From an uncultured Oscillospiraceae bacterium (GTDB lineage: Bacteria; Bacillota; Clostridia; Oscillospirales; Oscillospiraceae), in contig CAJFQQ010000006.1 in the NCBI GenBank assembly GCA_904419145.1, positions 1-64,000 on the forward strand: DNA of 64,000 nucleotides, written 5' to 3'. Shown here one piece after another: positions 16,013 through 25,217 of this stretch. Each line of letters starts with the position of its first letter. The stretch's first letter is position 1. The notes under the pieces were generated by a model. The model ran no database searches, was not told the DNA's origin, and saw nothing but the letters and a program-made list of their open reading frames with translations. Made by a program: the position numbers and the translations under genes.

Positions 16013-16061
16013 GGCAGTACACCTCGTTCTTGACACGACTGTTGAACAGAAATTTATATTG

Positions 16062-17225
16062 CTACGCTCTGGTGTGGGCGCGGATCTTGGCCGCGCAGGC
16101 GGCCAGGGTCTCCGGCGTGAAGCCGTCCTTCACCCCGCCTACCAGCAGTTCGATGGTCTTGCACACCGCGTCCTCCGTGTCCATATCCCGGACCCGGTCC
16201 AGCACGGCGGTTTTGACCTCCTCCAGCACCGGCAGGCTCTCCCGGTAGTTGTTCCACTGGTAGAACCGGTCCATGTACTCCTGAATGGTGCTGTGGACCC
16301 GGGCCAGCTCCTTGGCATCGGCGCCGGTCCTCTGGCTGAGGTCGTCCACGTTCAGCAGCACCACGCCGTCTGCCGCCTCTCCCAAATCCGGCTGGATATC
16401 CCGGGGAATTGCCAGGTCTACCAGGAGTTTTGGTGGATTTACAACAGCTGTAAAGGGCTCTGCCATCACAGTATAATGAGGACTCGTGGTGGCCGAGATC
16501 AGCAAATCCATGTTCTCCATAGCGGCGTAGCGGTCGTCATAGGAGGCCACCGCGCACCCGGCGGGCACCACGGTCTCCCCGTGGCGGTAGGAGCGCAGCG
16601 TTACTGTCACCGCGCATCCGGCATCCCGCAGAAGAGAGGCCGCGAGCCGGCCCATCTCCCCGTTGCCGATCACCATGGCCCGCTTCCCTGCCAGACTGCC
16701 CATCCGCTCTTCCAGGGCCGCCACCGCCTGATGGGCGGCGGAGGTGGGCAGGCCCGTGAGCCGGCCGCCGGTTTTGGCCGCCTTGCCGCAGGCCGCGGCG
16801 GTGCGGAACAGTGTCTCCAGTACACTGTCGGAGGTCCCGGCCTCCCGGGCCAGGGTCACGGCGGTCTTGACCTGGGTGAGGATCTGATCCTCACCAAGAA
16901 TCTGAGAGCGCAGGCCGCAAGCCACCTCCATCAAATGGCGGACGCACTCCGTATCCCGTCGGGTCACAAAGGCGTTGGCAAAGTCCTGATAGTCCGCCCC
17001 TGCCGCCCGGCACAGCAGCTCCCCCGGGTCAAGGTCCGGCCCGTCGGCACAGGAGAGGTACAGCTCCGTCCGGTTGCAGGTGGACAGCAGCACCACGCCC
17101 AGCAGCTGCGGATTGGCCGCAATGATGCGGTCCATGTCCAGCACGCCGTTTTTCGTGAAGCTGAGCTGCTCCCGCAGGGCAATGGACGCCACGCTGTAGT
17201 CCAGCCCGGACATACAAAGGTGCAT
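16062..17225 (-). CDS. hemA: Glutamyl-tRNA reductase
   Basis: A 387-residue NADPH-dependent enzyme that reduces glutamyl-tRNA to glutamate-1-semialdehyde, the first committed step of the C5 pathway. The catalytic Cys50 lies in LLSTCNRTELY; SQILGEDQILTQVK is the family signature; the NADPH domain starts around VIGNGEMGRLAASLL. Slightly shorter than typical (about 410-430). It follows cbiL by three bases, so early heme-type steps and cobalamin steps are co-transcribed. Confidence 0.95.
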   Translation of the reverse strand: MHLCMSGLDYSVASIALREQLSFTKNGVLDMDRIIAANPQLLGVVLLSTCNRTELYLSCADGPDLDPGELLCRAAGADYQDFANAFVTRRDTECVRHLMEVACGLRSQILGEDQILTQVKTAVTLAREAGTSDSVLETLFRTAAACGKAAKTGGRLTGLPTSAAHQAVAALEERMGSLAGKRAMVIGNGEMGRLAASLLRDAGCAVTVTLRSYRHGETVVPAGCAVASYDDRYAAMENMDLLISATTSPHYTVMAEPFTAVVNPPKLLVDLAIPRDIQPDLGEAADGVVLLNVDDLSQRTGADAKELARVHSTIQEYMDRFYQWNNYRESLPVLEEVKTAVLDRVRDMDTEDAVCKTIELLVGGVKDGFTPETLAACAAKIRAHTRA

Positions 17226-17228
17226 CCC

Positions 17229-17918
17229 TCACTCCCCCTTTTTTACCAGGACCACGGAGAAGTAGCCTGTGTTTTCCGGCATATCAGCAAAGTGCTCCCA
17301 CACCTGCTCCCCCTCCATGCCGCAGTTGGCCACCAGAGAGGCGTGCTCCAGCAGGCCGTGCTCCGCCAGCTTCTCCTTCAGGGCGCCGATCTCCCGCCCC
17401 GCCTTCATGAACACCAGATTGGCGTCCACATTCAGGCAGTCCTCCATATCCTTGTGGGAGGCCGGGACGATCAGCAGCCGCTGGCTCTGCTCGCAGAGAC
17501 TGGTATTCAGCCGGGCCGCCACCGCGCAGAAAGAGGGCACCCCCGGCACCAGTACGGCCTCATAGCCCCGGGAGAGCACACGGCGGTGGATGTACATATA
17601 GGTGGCGTACACCGTGGGATCGCCCAGGGTGATAAAGGCCACGTTCCTCCCGTCCTCCAGCAGGGCGCAGATATCAGCGGCGATCTGATCGTGGGCGGCG
17701 TCCAGCACCGCCTGGTCCCGGACCATGGGCGTGACACAGGTCAGGATCGTCTTGTCCGCCACATACTCCTGGACAATGCGAAAGGCCGTCTTTTCCCCGG
17801 AGCCCTTATCTGGGACGGCGATCACATCCGCCTCCCGCAAAATCCGAACCGCCTTCAGCGTCAGCAGTTCCGGGTCGCCGGGGCCAACCCCCAAGCCGTA
17901 CAGAGTTCCTCTGGTCAT
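17229..17918 (-). CDS. cbiL: Cobalt-precorrin-2 C20-methyltransferase
   Basis: A 229-residue SAM-dependent tetrapyrrole methylase with LYGLGVGPGDPELLTLKA, ITLGDPTVYATYMYIHRR and VPGVPSFCAVAARL. It adds the C20 methyl group to the metallated ring in the anaerobic route, given cbiK next door. Start ATG 17918 follows GGAGAAACC. The 92-base gap to cbiK contains no visible gene. Confidence 0.92.
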   Translation of the reverse strand: MTRGTLYGLGVGPGDPELLTLKAVRILREADVIAVPDKGSGEKTAFRIVQEYVADKTILTCVTPMVRDQAVLDAAHDQIAADICALLEDGRNVAFITLGDPTVYATYMYIHRRVLSRGYEAVLVPGVPSFCAVAARLNTSLCEQSQRLLIVPASHKDMEDCLNVDANLVFMKAGREIGALKEKLAEHGLLEHASLVANCGMEGEQVWEHFADMPENTGYFSVVLVKKGE

Positions 17919-18010
17919 AGCAGGTTTCTCCTTTGTTCACTCTCAAATGGTTTCCCGCGCTGCGGCGGGCATCTGTCTTTCATTTTCCGGGAAATCCCCC
18001 GGCGCCGCTC

Positions 18011-18790
18011 TCACTCCGCCGCCGCTCTGGCGTGATCCACAAAGATGGCACGGATGGCCGGGTTCTCTCCAAGGCCCTCTATCTGGCAGGAGACGGCATA
18101 GCCCCGCTCTGTCAGCAGGCTTTTCCAGGAGTCCGGCTCCTCTCCGGCCAGATCGTTTCGGGCGTGATCCCCGGCCACCACCATCAGCGGCACCAGCAGG
18201 ACATTTTTGACATTTCCCTGCTCTTCCAGACGGCGGCAGACCTCCTCAAATCCAGGATAGCCCTCCACCGTGCCGATGTGGATATCCGTACGGCCCATGT
18301 CGTGGAGGACATACTCCAGCAGGGCGTAGACCGCATTGGCATGGTGCTCCGTACCGTGGCCCATATAGACGATGGCGCTGTCCTTCCGCTTTTCCGGCAG
18401 GCGCGCCAACAGGGCCTTGGCTGCGGCGTGGTAGTCCTCGATCTCCGTCAGCAGCGGCGCACCGAAGGTGAGCGACTGGAAGCGCTCCACAAAGGGCAGG
18501 GCGTGGGCCATCATCTTGTCCCGCTCCTCCCCGTTCATCACATGGGTGGACTGGAGGACTACGTCGGTATAACCGGCCTGCGCCAGACGCTCCAGCGCCT
18601 CCTGGGTGTTGTCAATAGCAAGGCCGTCCCGCTCCCTGAGCCGGCGGAGGATCATGCCGCTGGTGAAGGCCCGGTACAGATCCCGGTCAGGAAAGGCCGC
18701 CGCCAGATCCCGCTCAATGGCGGCAATGTTCTTCTCCAGCGTATCGTGGTAGGTGGTACCAAAGGAGACCACCAACAGGGCTTTCTTCAT
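18011..18790 (-). CDS. cbiK: Sirohydrochlorin cobaltochelatase
   Basis: A 259-residue CbiK-type chelatase that inserts Co2+ into sirohydrochlorin. The N-terminal LLVVSFGTTYHDT and the metal-site regions VYMGHGTEHHANAVY and VAGDHARNDLAGEE carry the expected histidines. Early cobalt insertion defines the anaerobic pathway. No signal peptide is seen, so it is cytoplasmic. ATG 18790 follows AGGAGGAAG. Confidence 0.93.
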   Translation of the reverse strand: MKKALLVVSFGTTYHDTLEKNIAAIERDLAAAFPDRDLYRAFTSGMILRRLRERDGLAIDNTQEALERLAQAGYTDVVLQSTHVMNGEERDKMMAHALPFVERFQSLTFGAPLLTEIEDYHAAAKALLARLPEKRKDSAIVYMGHGTEHHANAVYALLEYVLHDMGRTDIHIGTVEGYPGFEEVCRRLEEQGNVKNVLLVPLMVVAGDHARNDLAGEEPDSWKSLLTERGYAVSCQIEGLGENPAIRAIFVDHARAAAE

Positions 18791-18808
18791 CGCGCTTCCT
18801 CCTGTTCC

Positions 18809-19453
18809 TTATTCCCGGGCGTTGCCGGAGGCCATATACAGCATGGCGTTGCAGATGGTGGCGGCAATGTTGCTGCCGCCCTTGCGCCCCATGGCGATGA
18901 TGTGCTCCCCCGGCATAGAGGCCAGAAGCTCCTTGCTCTCCACCACGTTTACAAACCCCACCGGAACGCCGATCACCAGCGCAGGGGAAAAGGTCCCTGC
19001 CTCCATCAGCTCGCAGGCCCGCACCAGGGCGGTGGGGGCGTTGCCGACGGCCAGGATCACCGGTCCCATGAGGGCTGCGGCCCGCTCCATAGAGACGGTG
19101 GCCCGGGTCTCCCCCCGCGCCTTGGCCTCCGCGGCCACATCCTCGTCGGACATGAAGCAAACCGCCTGGCCGCCGAACTTCCCCAATACCTTCTTGTTGA
19201 TCCCCGAGCGGGCCATCTGGGTGTCCGTGACGATGGTGCAGCCGGCCCGGATCGCGGCAAGCCCCGCCTCCACAGCGCCGGCGGTGAACCGCAGGTTCTT
19301 CACATAGTCAAAGTCCGCGCTGGTGTGGATGCACCGCTTGACGATGGGCAGTTGCTCCTGGGTAAAGGAAGTCGTCCCCATCTCACTGGCAATGATCTCC
19401 ATGCTGCGCTGCTCGATCTCCGCAGGGGCCACCCGCTGCAGCTGAATGTTCAT
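18809..19453 (-). CDS. cbiC: Cobalt-precorrin-8 methylmutase
   Basis: A 214-residue enzyme that moves a methyl group from C11 to C12, giving cobyrinate. The catalytic His43 is in RCIHTSADFDYVKNL; IVTDTQMARSGINKK, AVGNAPTAL and IGVPVGFVNVVESKE are family motifs. Of two close ATGs, 19453 has the better spacing from AAGGAGG; the one at 19459 touches it. The cbiP stop ends two bases before. Confidence 0.95.
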   Translation of the reverse strand: MNIQLQRVAPAEIEQRSMEIIASEMGTTSFTQEQLPIVKRCIHTSADFDYVKNLRFTAGAVEAGLAAIRAGCTIVTDTQMARSGINKKVLGKFGGQAVCFMSDEDVAAEAKARGETRATVSMERAAALMGPVILAVGNAPTALVRACELMEAGTFSPALVIGVPVGFVNVVESKELLASMPGEHIIAMGRKGGSNIAATICNAMLYMASGNARE

Positions 19454-19455
19454 GG

Positions 19456-20958
19456 TCATTCCTCCTTGTTGAGAATCCGGTAGATCCGGTCCATATCCAA
19501 AGCGGAGCGCAGGCCCTCCGCCAGCTTGTCGTACTGCTGCTGGGCATACTCCGCCCAGTCCATGGCGGCGGTCTCCGCCGTCAGTCCCTTTGCCTTCAGG
19601 AGGCAGTTGATGAGGGCCGCGGCACACTCGCCCTTGTCAAAGATCCCGTGGATATAGCAGCCCCAGATATTCCCATTGGCGAGGCCATCCTCCTTATGGG
19701 CACCGTTCTGGTCCTCCAGGGTCAGGATCGGGGACGCACCGCTCTCCAGAGTCGTCTCTCCCATATGGATCTCATATCCTGTAAAGGAAATTTCCTTCAT
19801 AGCTTCAAAGATTCCCTGACCGGCGGTAAAGGCGCCGGTGACCTGGGTCCGTGTCTTTTCTCCCAGGAACAGCGTGCTCTGGGGCAGGAGCCCCATGCCC
19901 CGGAGGGTGCCTCCTCCCTCCACGTGGTCCGGGTCGGACACCTCCCGGCCCAGCATCTGGTAGCCGCCGCAGATCCCGATGACCGCGCCGCCCCGCTCGG
20001 CATATTTCAGGATGTTGGCCTCCATGCCGCTCTCCCGGAGCCAGCGGAGATCGTCCATGGTATTCTTCGTCCCCGGCAGGATCACCAAATCGGGATTCCC
20101 CAGCTCCCGGGGATCCCGGACATAGCGGACGGTGACCTGCTCCATGCGCTCCAGGGGGTTAAAATCCGTAAAATTGGACAGCCGGGGCAGCCGTACCACG
20201 GCGATATCGATGAGGCCCACCTTGCCACCCCGCTCCAGGCGGGTGGAGAGGGAGTCCTCGTCATCCACATCCACATCCAGCATGGGGATCACCCCCAGCA
20301 CGGGCTTTCCGGTCAGATCCTCCAGCTGCTTGAGGCCCGGGCGGAGGATCTCCACATCCCCCCGGAACTTGTTGATGAGAAGGCCCTTGATACGGTCCTG
20401 TTCCTCCTCGTCCAGCAGCTTCACCGTGCCGTACAGGGAGGCAAACACGCCGCCCCGGTCGATATCCCCTGCCAGCAGCACCGGCGCGCTCGCCAGCTTG
20501 GCCATGCCCATGTTGACGAAGTCGTCCTCTTTCAGATTAATCTCCGCCGGGGAGCCGGCGCCCTCGATGACAATGATGTCATAGGCCTCATCCAGCCGGC
20601 GGTAGGCGGCCATGATGTCCGGCAGGAGCTCCTTTTTATAGCGGTAATAGTCCGCCGCCCCCATGGTGCACCGGGGCACACCGCAGACGATCACCTGGCT
20701 GCCCACGTTGCTGGTGGGCTTGAGAAGGATCGGGTTCATATCTACCGAGGGCTCCACCCCGGCGGCCTGGGCCTGGACCACCTGGGCCCGGCCCATCTCA
20801 AAGCCATCGGCGGTGATGGCGGAGTTGAGCGCCATATTCTGGCTCTTGAAGGGGGCCACCTTATACCCGTCCTGGGCAAAGATGCGGCACAGCCCGGCGC
20901 ACAGCAAGCTCTTGCCGGCGTTGGACGCCGTCCCCTGGATCATAATTGCTTTCGCCAT
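19456..20958 (-). CDS. cbiP: Adenosylcobyric acid synthase (glutamine-hydrolysing)
   Basis: A 500-residue amidotransferase that amidates four carboxylates of adenosylcobyrinate a,c-diamide. The N-terminal dethiobiotin-synthetase-like domain has [15 protein letters not shown]; the C-terminal GATase has the nucleophile in [14 protein letters not shown] and the His in [11 protein letters not shown] 20958 lies one base after the stop of the broken cobD frame, with GGGAGG upstream. Confidence 0.95.
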   Translation of the reverse strand: MAKAIMIQGTASNAGKSLLCAGLCRIFAQDGYKVAPFKSQNMALNSAITADGFEMGRAQVVQAQAAGVEPSVDMNPILLKPTSNVGSQVIVCGVPRCTMGAADYYRYKKELLPDIMAAYRRLDEAYDIIVIEGAGSPAEINLKEDDFVNMGMAKLASAPVLLAGDIDRGGVFASLYGTVKLLDEEEQDRIKGLLINKFRGDVEILRPGLKQLEDLTGKPVLGVIPMLDVDVDDEDSLSTRLERGGKVGLIDIAVVRLPRLSNFTDFNPLERMEQVTVRYVRDPRELGNPDLVILPGTKNTMDDLRWLRESGMEANILKYAERGGAVIGICGGYQMLGREVSDPDHVEGGGTLRGMGLLPQSTLFLGEKTRTQVTGAFTAGQGIFEAMKEISFTGYEIHMGETTLESGASPILTLEDQNGAHKEDGLANGNIWGCYIHGIFDKGECAAALINCLLKAKGLTAETAAMDWAEYAQQQYDKLAEGLRSALDMDRIYRILNKEE

Positions 20959-20959
20959 C

Positions 20960-21924
20960 TCACAGTACCTCCCGCAATGCTGCAATCAGCTTCGTGTTTT
21001 CTTCCTCCCGGCGGACGCAGACCCGATAAAAGTCCGGTCCCAGGCCGTGGTAATTGGCACAGGAGCGGATCAGGATGTTTCGCTCCAGAAGGCGCTCCTT
21101 CAAGTCCGCTACACCGGGCGCCCGGAACAGCAGGTAGTTGGCCTCCCCCGCCCAGACGGTACAGCCCAGGGACAGGCGCAGGCAGCTACTCCGGCGGCCT
21201 GGGCCACATTGGACACGCTCCAGGGTTGCGCGCCAGCATAGAGCCGCTCCAAAAGGTCGGCGTCGCCGCACAAGCCGTAGCCCAAGCGGAGCCCCGGCAC
21301 CGCGTAAGTCTTGGTGAAGGCCCGGAGCAGGAACAAATGGGGATGCTGCTCCAGCGCCCAGGCCATCCCTGCCCCATCGGTCAGATCAATAAAGCACTCG
21401 TCCAGCACCAGGCGGGTCCCGGTCTCGGCGCAGCGGCGGAGGATCTGCTCCAGCAGGCCCCGGTCGATGAGACGGCCGGTGGGATTGTTTGGGGAGCAGA
21501 GAAACAGAAGATCCACGCCCGGGACGATGTGTTCCAGGATGGAGGCATCCAGATCAAACTGCCGCTCCGGGGACAGCAGGAAATGCTCCGCCGTGCAGCC
21601 CGTGAGCCGAAGGCCCTCCTCGTACTCCGAGAAGGTGGGCGCCGTCACCAGGGCGCGCCGGGGCTTCAGCGCCAGGCAGAGCCGGAAAATCAGATCCGCT
21701 GCGCCGTTGCCGCAAATCACCTGCTCCGGCTGGACACCGTCCCGCTCCGCAATGGCGGAGCGCAGCGCCCGGCACAGGGGGTCCGGATAGTGGATGGCCT
21801 CCGCGACCGCCTCCCGGGCGGCCTGGGCCACCTGGGGCGGCATCCCCAGAGGATGTAGGTTGGCGGAGAAGTCCAGGACGCCGCTGCGGGTCCAGATATC
21901 GCCGCCGTGGGTATAGGTTGGCAA
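20960..21924 (-). pseudogene. cobD: Threonine-phosphate decarboxylase, frameshifted with an internal deletion
   Basis: Two frames together spell a CobD-type PLP enzyme, which makes (R)-1-amino-2-propanol phosphate for the nucleotide loop. From a TTG start at 21924 (AAGGAGG upstream) frame one gives GGDIWTRSGVLDFSANLHPL, then CSPNNPTGRLIDRGL, the PLP-lysine region FTKTYAVPGLRLGYGL, and ends usefully at WSVSNVAQAAGVA. Frame two resumes at LGCTVWAGEANYLLFRAPGV and runs to IAALREVL at 20960. The switch is near 21177-21192, and about 30-40 residues normally found there are missing, so this is a deletion and not a single-base slip. It is either a real lesion or an assembly error. Confidence 0.85.
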
Positions 21925-21982
21925 GGGGGATTCCTCCTTGTGATTGACAAATAAAACCATGCGTGAAAACGGCATGGGCGGT

Positions 21983-22951
21983 CTAGCACACCAGCCAGAA
22001 AACGAGGGGGAGGATACAGACCAGCAGCAGGGCCAGAAACGCCGTTGCAAACATCAGCCGGTTGGCGCGGCGGATATCTTCCACCTCTACCGGGCGCAGG
22101 GCGTCCCCGATGGTGGGCTTCTCCACCAGCTTTCCGAAGTAGTAGTTGCTCCCCGCCAGCTGCACCCGCAGCGCTCCGGCAGTCGCCGCCTCTGTATGGG
22201 CGGAGTTGGGGGATTTGTGGTTCAAGCGGTCCCGGCGGAACACGCGCCAGGCATTCCGCCCATCCTGGCCCACCAGAGGCGCCGCCAGGCACATGAGGGC
22301 GCCCGCCAGTCTTGCGGGGATGAAGTTCAGCACATCGTCCCACTTGGCGGCGCAGGTGCCAAAATAGCGGTATCGGTCATTCTGGTACCCCACCATGGAG
22401 TCCATGGTGTTGGCCGCCTTGTAAAAGATCCCCAGGGGCGCGCCGCCGATGGCCAGGAACAGCAGCGGGGCGATCACCCCGTCAGAGGCGTTTTCCGCCA
22501 CCGTTTCCACGGCGGCCTTGGCAACCCCCGTCTCGTCCAGACGCTCCGTGTCCCGGCCCACGATCATGGAAACCGCGTGCCGGGCCTCCTGGATGGTCCC
22601 GGTTTTCAGGGCCCGGTAGACCTTCATGCTCTCATCCCGGAGGGACCGCGCCGCCAGGCACTGGTAACAGAGGATCACCTCCACTGCAAAGCGGAGCCAG
22701 GGGCTCACTAGGCCGCAGAGGAACAAAACGCCCACTGTGACGCCGGTGGAGACCGCCAGTACCAGCACCACCAGTGCGAGGCCCGCTGCCCGCTCTCCCT
22801 TCGGCGTGGCAGGAAACACGCGGCGCAGTAGCGTTTCCAGCCCGGCGATCAGCGCCCCGATGGCCCGCACCGGATGGGGTGCCCAGTGAGGGTCCCCCAG
22901 CAGCAGATCCAGCAGACACCCCGCCAGCAGGGCTGCAAAGTGCTCAATCAC
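21983..22951 (-). CDS. cbiB: Adenosylcobinamide-phosphate synthase
   Basis: A 322-residue integral membrane enzyme that attaches aminopropanol (phosphate) to adenosylcobyrate. It shows LLDLLLGDPHWAPHPVRAIG near the N-terminus, SMIVGRDTERLDE, ETVAENASDGVIAPLLF, and several hydrophobic segments, the last at the C-terminus. The start is GTG 22951, overlapping the cobC stop (GTGA) and preceded by AGGAGGG. The longer ATG frame lies inside cobC. Confidence 0.92.
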   Translation of the reverse strand: MIEHFAALLAGCLLDLLLGDPHWAPHPVRAIGALIAGLETLLRRVFPATPKGERAAGLALVVLVLAVSTGVTVGVLFLCGLVSPWLRFAVEVILCYQCLAARSLRDESMKVYRALKTGTIQEARHAVSMIVGRDTERLDETGVAKAAVETVAENASDGVIAPLLFLAIGGAPLGIFYKAANTMDSMVGYQNDRYRYFGTCAAKWDDVLNFIPARLAGALMCLAAPLVGQDGRNAWRVFRRDRLNHKSPNSAHTEAATAGALRVQLAGSNYYFGKLVEKPTIGDALRPVEVEDIRRANRLMFATAFLALLLVCILPLVFWLVC

Positions 22952-23541
22952 AGCGCGCCCCCTCCTACTGGTCCCAAGACCTCCAGCGTCAGAGGCGTCT
23001 CCCGGACCTGCACCCGGTAGCCGCCGCAGTTGGCGCACATCCAGTCGTAGTACTCCCGGTACGGCCGGCCGAAACGCCAGAGCAAGCCCATCAGCGTGCC
23101 GCCGTGGCTCACCACGCCCACGCGCTCATAGCCGTGCTCTTTCGCATCGTCCAGCAGCAGGCGCAGGCCCTCGCTGGCACGCTCCACCGCCTGCTCCGCG
23201 CTCTCCCCCACAGTGATCTTTGCAAAATCCGCCGTGGTGATCCACTGCTGATACAGAGGATCGTCCTTCAGCTCCTCGTGGTTCTTTCCCTCAAAGGGGC
23301 CAAAATCCGTCTCCCGCAGCTGCCCGATCACAGTCTTTTCCGCCTCCGGCCACAGCAGGTCCGCCGTCTGGGCGCAGCGGAGCAGCGGGCTGCGGTAGAC
23401 ATGGTCCACCTCCGGCAGGGTGGGGCCCACCTTCCGGGCCAGCTCCTCCCCCTCCGGAGCCAGAGGCACATCCAGCACGCCGATAAACCGCCGCTCCTTG
23501 TTGCCCTGGGTAGTGCCGTGACGAATCAAAATCAGTTCCAT
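22948..23541 (-). CDS. cobC: Alpha-ribazole phosphatase-like histidine phosphatase
   Basis: A 197-residue phosphoglycerate-mutase-fold phosphatase: catalytic LIRHGTTQGN (His8), YRSPLLRCAQTADLL, ETDFGPFEGKNHEEL and VVSHGGTLMGLL. In this operon it most likely removes phosphate from alpha-ribazole-5'-phosphate or adenosylcobalamin-5'-phosphate. The first bases overlap the end of the short cobU-like gene. Confidence 0.88.
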   Translation of the reverse strand: MELILIRHGTTQGNKERRFIGVLDVPLAPEGEELARKVGPTLPEVDHVYRSPLLRCAQTADLLWPEAEKTVIGQLRETDFGPFEGKNHEELKDDPLYQQWITTADFAKITVGESAEQAVERASEGLRLLLDDAKEHGYERVGVVSHGGTLMGLLWRFGRPYREYYDWMCANCGGYRVQVRETPLTLEVLGPVGGGAL

Positions 23542-23900
23542 TCCGGTTCTCCTTTTATAATGCTTGGGATGCCGCAGTACATGCGGATGACGCAGCTAGC
23601 CCGCTCCGCCAGCGCGCAGCAGGTGCGGCCCACCCGCTCCCGCCAGGCGCGCTCCTCGCGGTCCATGGGGACCACGCCGCTGCCCACCTCGTTGCAGAGG
23701 ATCACCACATCGGGGCGATCCTCCAGCAAACGCTCCAAAACAGGCATAGGCTCCGTCTCTCCCCGCAGCCAGGTCTCCAAACCAGCCACAACGGCTTTTG
23801 CCGCCTCTGGGTCATAGGAGACCTCGTCTTTTCCTACATGGAGCTGGGACAGGACATACTCCAGCTTGCCCTGGCCCGCTCCGCCAATCACCAATGTCAT
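23532..23900 (-). CDS. Short CobU-like protein lacking the guanylylation histidine
   Basis: A 122-residue relative of CobU (usual length about 180). It keeps a P-loop GGAGQGK (7-13) and the C-terminal CobU motif VVILCNEVGSGVVPMDREER followed by AWRERVGR, but the middle segment with the guanylylated His (present in the full-length CobU next door) is absent. It may act only as a nucleotide-binding kinase or regulator; inference. ATG 23900 shares a base with the cobS stop (TGATG). It lies between cobS and cobC. Confidence 0.8.
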   Translation of the reverse strand: MTLVIGGAGQGKLEYVLSQLHVGKDEVSYDPEAAKAVVAGLETWLRGETEPMPVLERLLEDRPDVVILCNEVGSGVVPMDREERAWRERVGRTCCALAERASCVIRMYCGIPSIIKGEPEWN

Positions 23901-24661
23901 CACACACCCCACACTTTCTGCCCAATCAGCATGGCCAGAACCATGACACACTCACACAGCTGGAGGAAAAAGCCCTCCGTGTCGCCGGTGATGCCGCCGA
24001 ACTGGCGATAGGCCATCACGCGGTAATAGAGGAACGTCACCGCAGCCCCCAGCACCGCAGCACCTCCCAGGACAGGGTTTATCAGCAGCATGGCGCCCGC
24101 CGTGAAAAGTACCATCAGGCACAAGATAACCTGGGCCCATTTTCCGTCCACCGGCTCGGTGAACGTCGCCAAAAGGCCGCTGCCCCGGGCGTTTTTCCAG
24201 GAAACCCCTGCAAGGCCCGAGTAACTCCGGCTCAAAACTGGCCCCAGCGCCAGAATCAAAGCACTCTCACCAGCGGTATTCACCTCCCGCCAAAGGGCGT
24301 AGGACACCAGCAGGTATAGCCCGCAGCAGATAATGGCAAAGGCTCCAGTATGGCTGTCCTTCAAAATTTCCAATTTCCGTTCCCGACTCTGGTGGCTGGA
24401 GAGGGCATCGCAGGTGTCGCAGAAGCCGTCCAGATGGATGCATCCGGAGAGTGCCAGGGGCAACGCCACCGCCCCAGCCGCCTTTAGAGCTGTAAGGTCC
24501 AGGAAATCCGCCAGATAGAGCCACCCGTACAGAACTGCTCCAATCACAACTCCCACCAGCGGAAAGGCACACAGCGCCCAGCTGAGGGAGCGCTTGTCCC
24601 ACTCCACATGGGGCATGGGGATTTTAGAGTACATGGCAAAGGCAATGATGACGGACTTCAT
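23900..24661 (-). CDS. cobS: Adenosylcobinamide-GDP ribazoletransferase (cobalamin synthase)
   Basis: A 253-residue polytopic membrane enzyme that joins adenosylcobinamide-GDP to alpha-ribazole (phosphate). The signature GCIHLDGFCDTCDALSS near 73-89 holds the acidic metal ligands; KLEILKDSHTGAFAI follows; five or more hydrophobic segments are visible. It overlaps the full-length cobU gene by four bases. Confidence 0.94.
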   Translation of the reverse strand: MKSVIIAFAMYSKIPMPHVEWDKRSLSWALCAFPLVGVVIGAVLYGWLYLADFLDLTALKAAGAVALPLALSGCIHLDGFCDTCDALSSHQSRERKLEILKDSHTGAFAIICCGLYLLVSYALWREVNTAGESALILALGPVLSRSYSGLAGVSWKNARGSGLLATFTEPVDGKWAQVILCLMVLFTAGAMLLINPVLGGAAVLGAAVTFLYYRVMAYRQFGGITGDTEGFFLQLCECVMVLAMLIGQKVWGV

Positions 24662-25215
24662 ATCTGAGATGCTCCTTTGTTAATATGGGGGTGCCCTTTG
24701 TGGCGGATCGGGATACCGCAGACCACCTCATAAACTTCGTCGGCCATGGCCGCAGCCGCACAATTGAGTGCGGCCAGGTTCCTGAGATACTCCATCATTT
24801 CAGCATCATACTCCGCACCGTCGGAAAAAAGGTCATTCCCAACTACCACCAGGAGAGACGCTGTATCGTTCAAATGGCATAGGCCGTCCAACACCTGAGC
24901 CGCAGCCTGGGCCGGAGCCCCTGGTTTCCCTTCTGTACCGAACCACTCGTTGGCAAAGAGGTTCGTGAGATCCTCCAGAAGAGCCGCACAGCCTGCCGGC
25001 ACTTCAATCTCCGCCAGCCCCCGGAGCTTCTCAATGGTGGTGAACCCTTTCCCCGCCCGCAGCGCTCGGTGCCTTGCGATCCGGATCTGCCCCTCCTGGC
25101 CAAAGGGCGCCATCGTGGCGATATAGATTCGTTCCCTGATCCCGCTCTGTACAATCAGACTCTCGGCAAAAGCGGACTTTCCGCTGCCGGAGCCGCCGCT
25201 CACATAGACCTGCAT
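24658..25215 (-). CDS. cobU: Adenosylcobinamide kinase / adenosylcobinamide-phosphate guanylyltransferase
   Basis: A full-length 185-residue CobU. P-loop GGSGSGKS (7-14), YIATMAPFGQEGQIRIARHR with the GTP-linked His49, a central LLEDLTNLF, and a C-terminal VVVGNDLFSDG in the position of the usual NEVG motif. Makes GDP-activated cobinamide for cobS, with which it is translationally coupled. The C-terminal motif here diverges (GNDLFSDG), while the short paralogue keeps the canonical NEVGSG. Confidence 0.92.
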   Translation of the reverse strand: MQVYVSGGSGSGKSAFAESLIVQSGIRERIYIATMAPFGQEGQIRIARHRALRAGKGFTTIEKLRGLAEIEVPAGCAALLEDLTNLFANEWFGTEGKPGAPAQAAAQVLDGLCHLNDTASLLVVVGNDLFSDGAEYDAEMMEYLRNLAALNCAAAAMADEVYEVVCGIPIRHKGHPHINKGASQI

Positions 25216-25217
25216 CT

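Noticed and set aside
15921..21858. Very long plus-strand frames (about 500-736 codons) opposite the cobalamin genes
   Set aside because: They are antisense shadows of G+C-rich genes with clear family matches; they lack ribosome sites and are rich in Arg/Gly/His/Pro.
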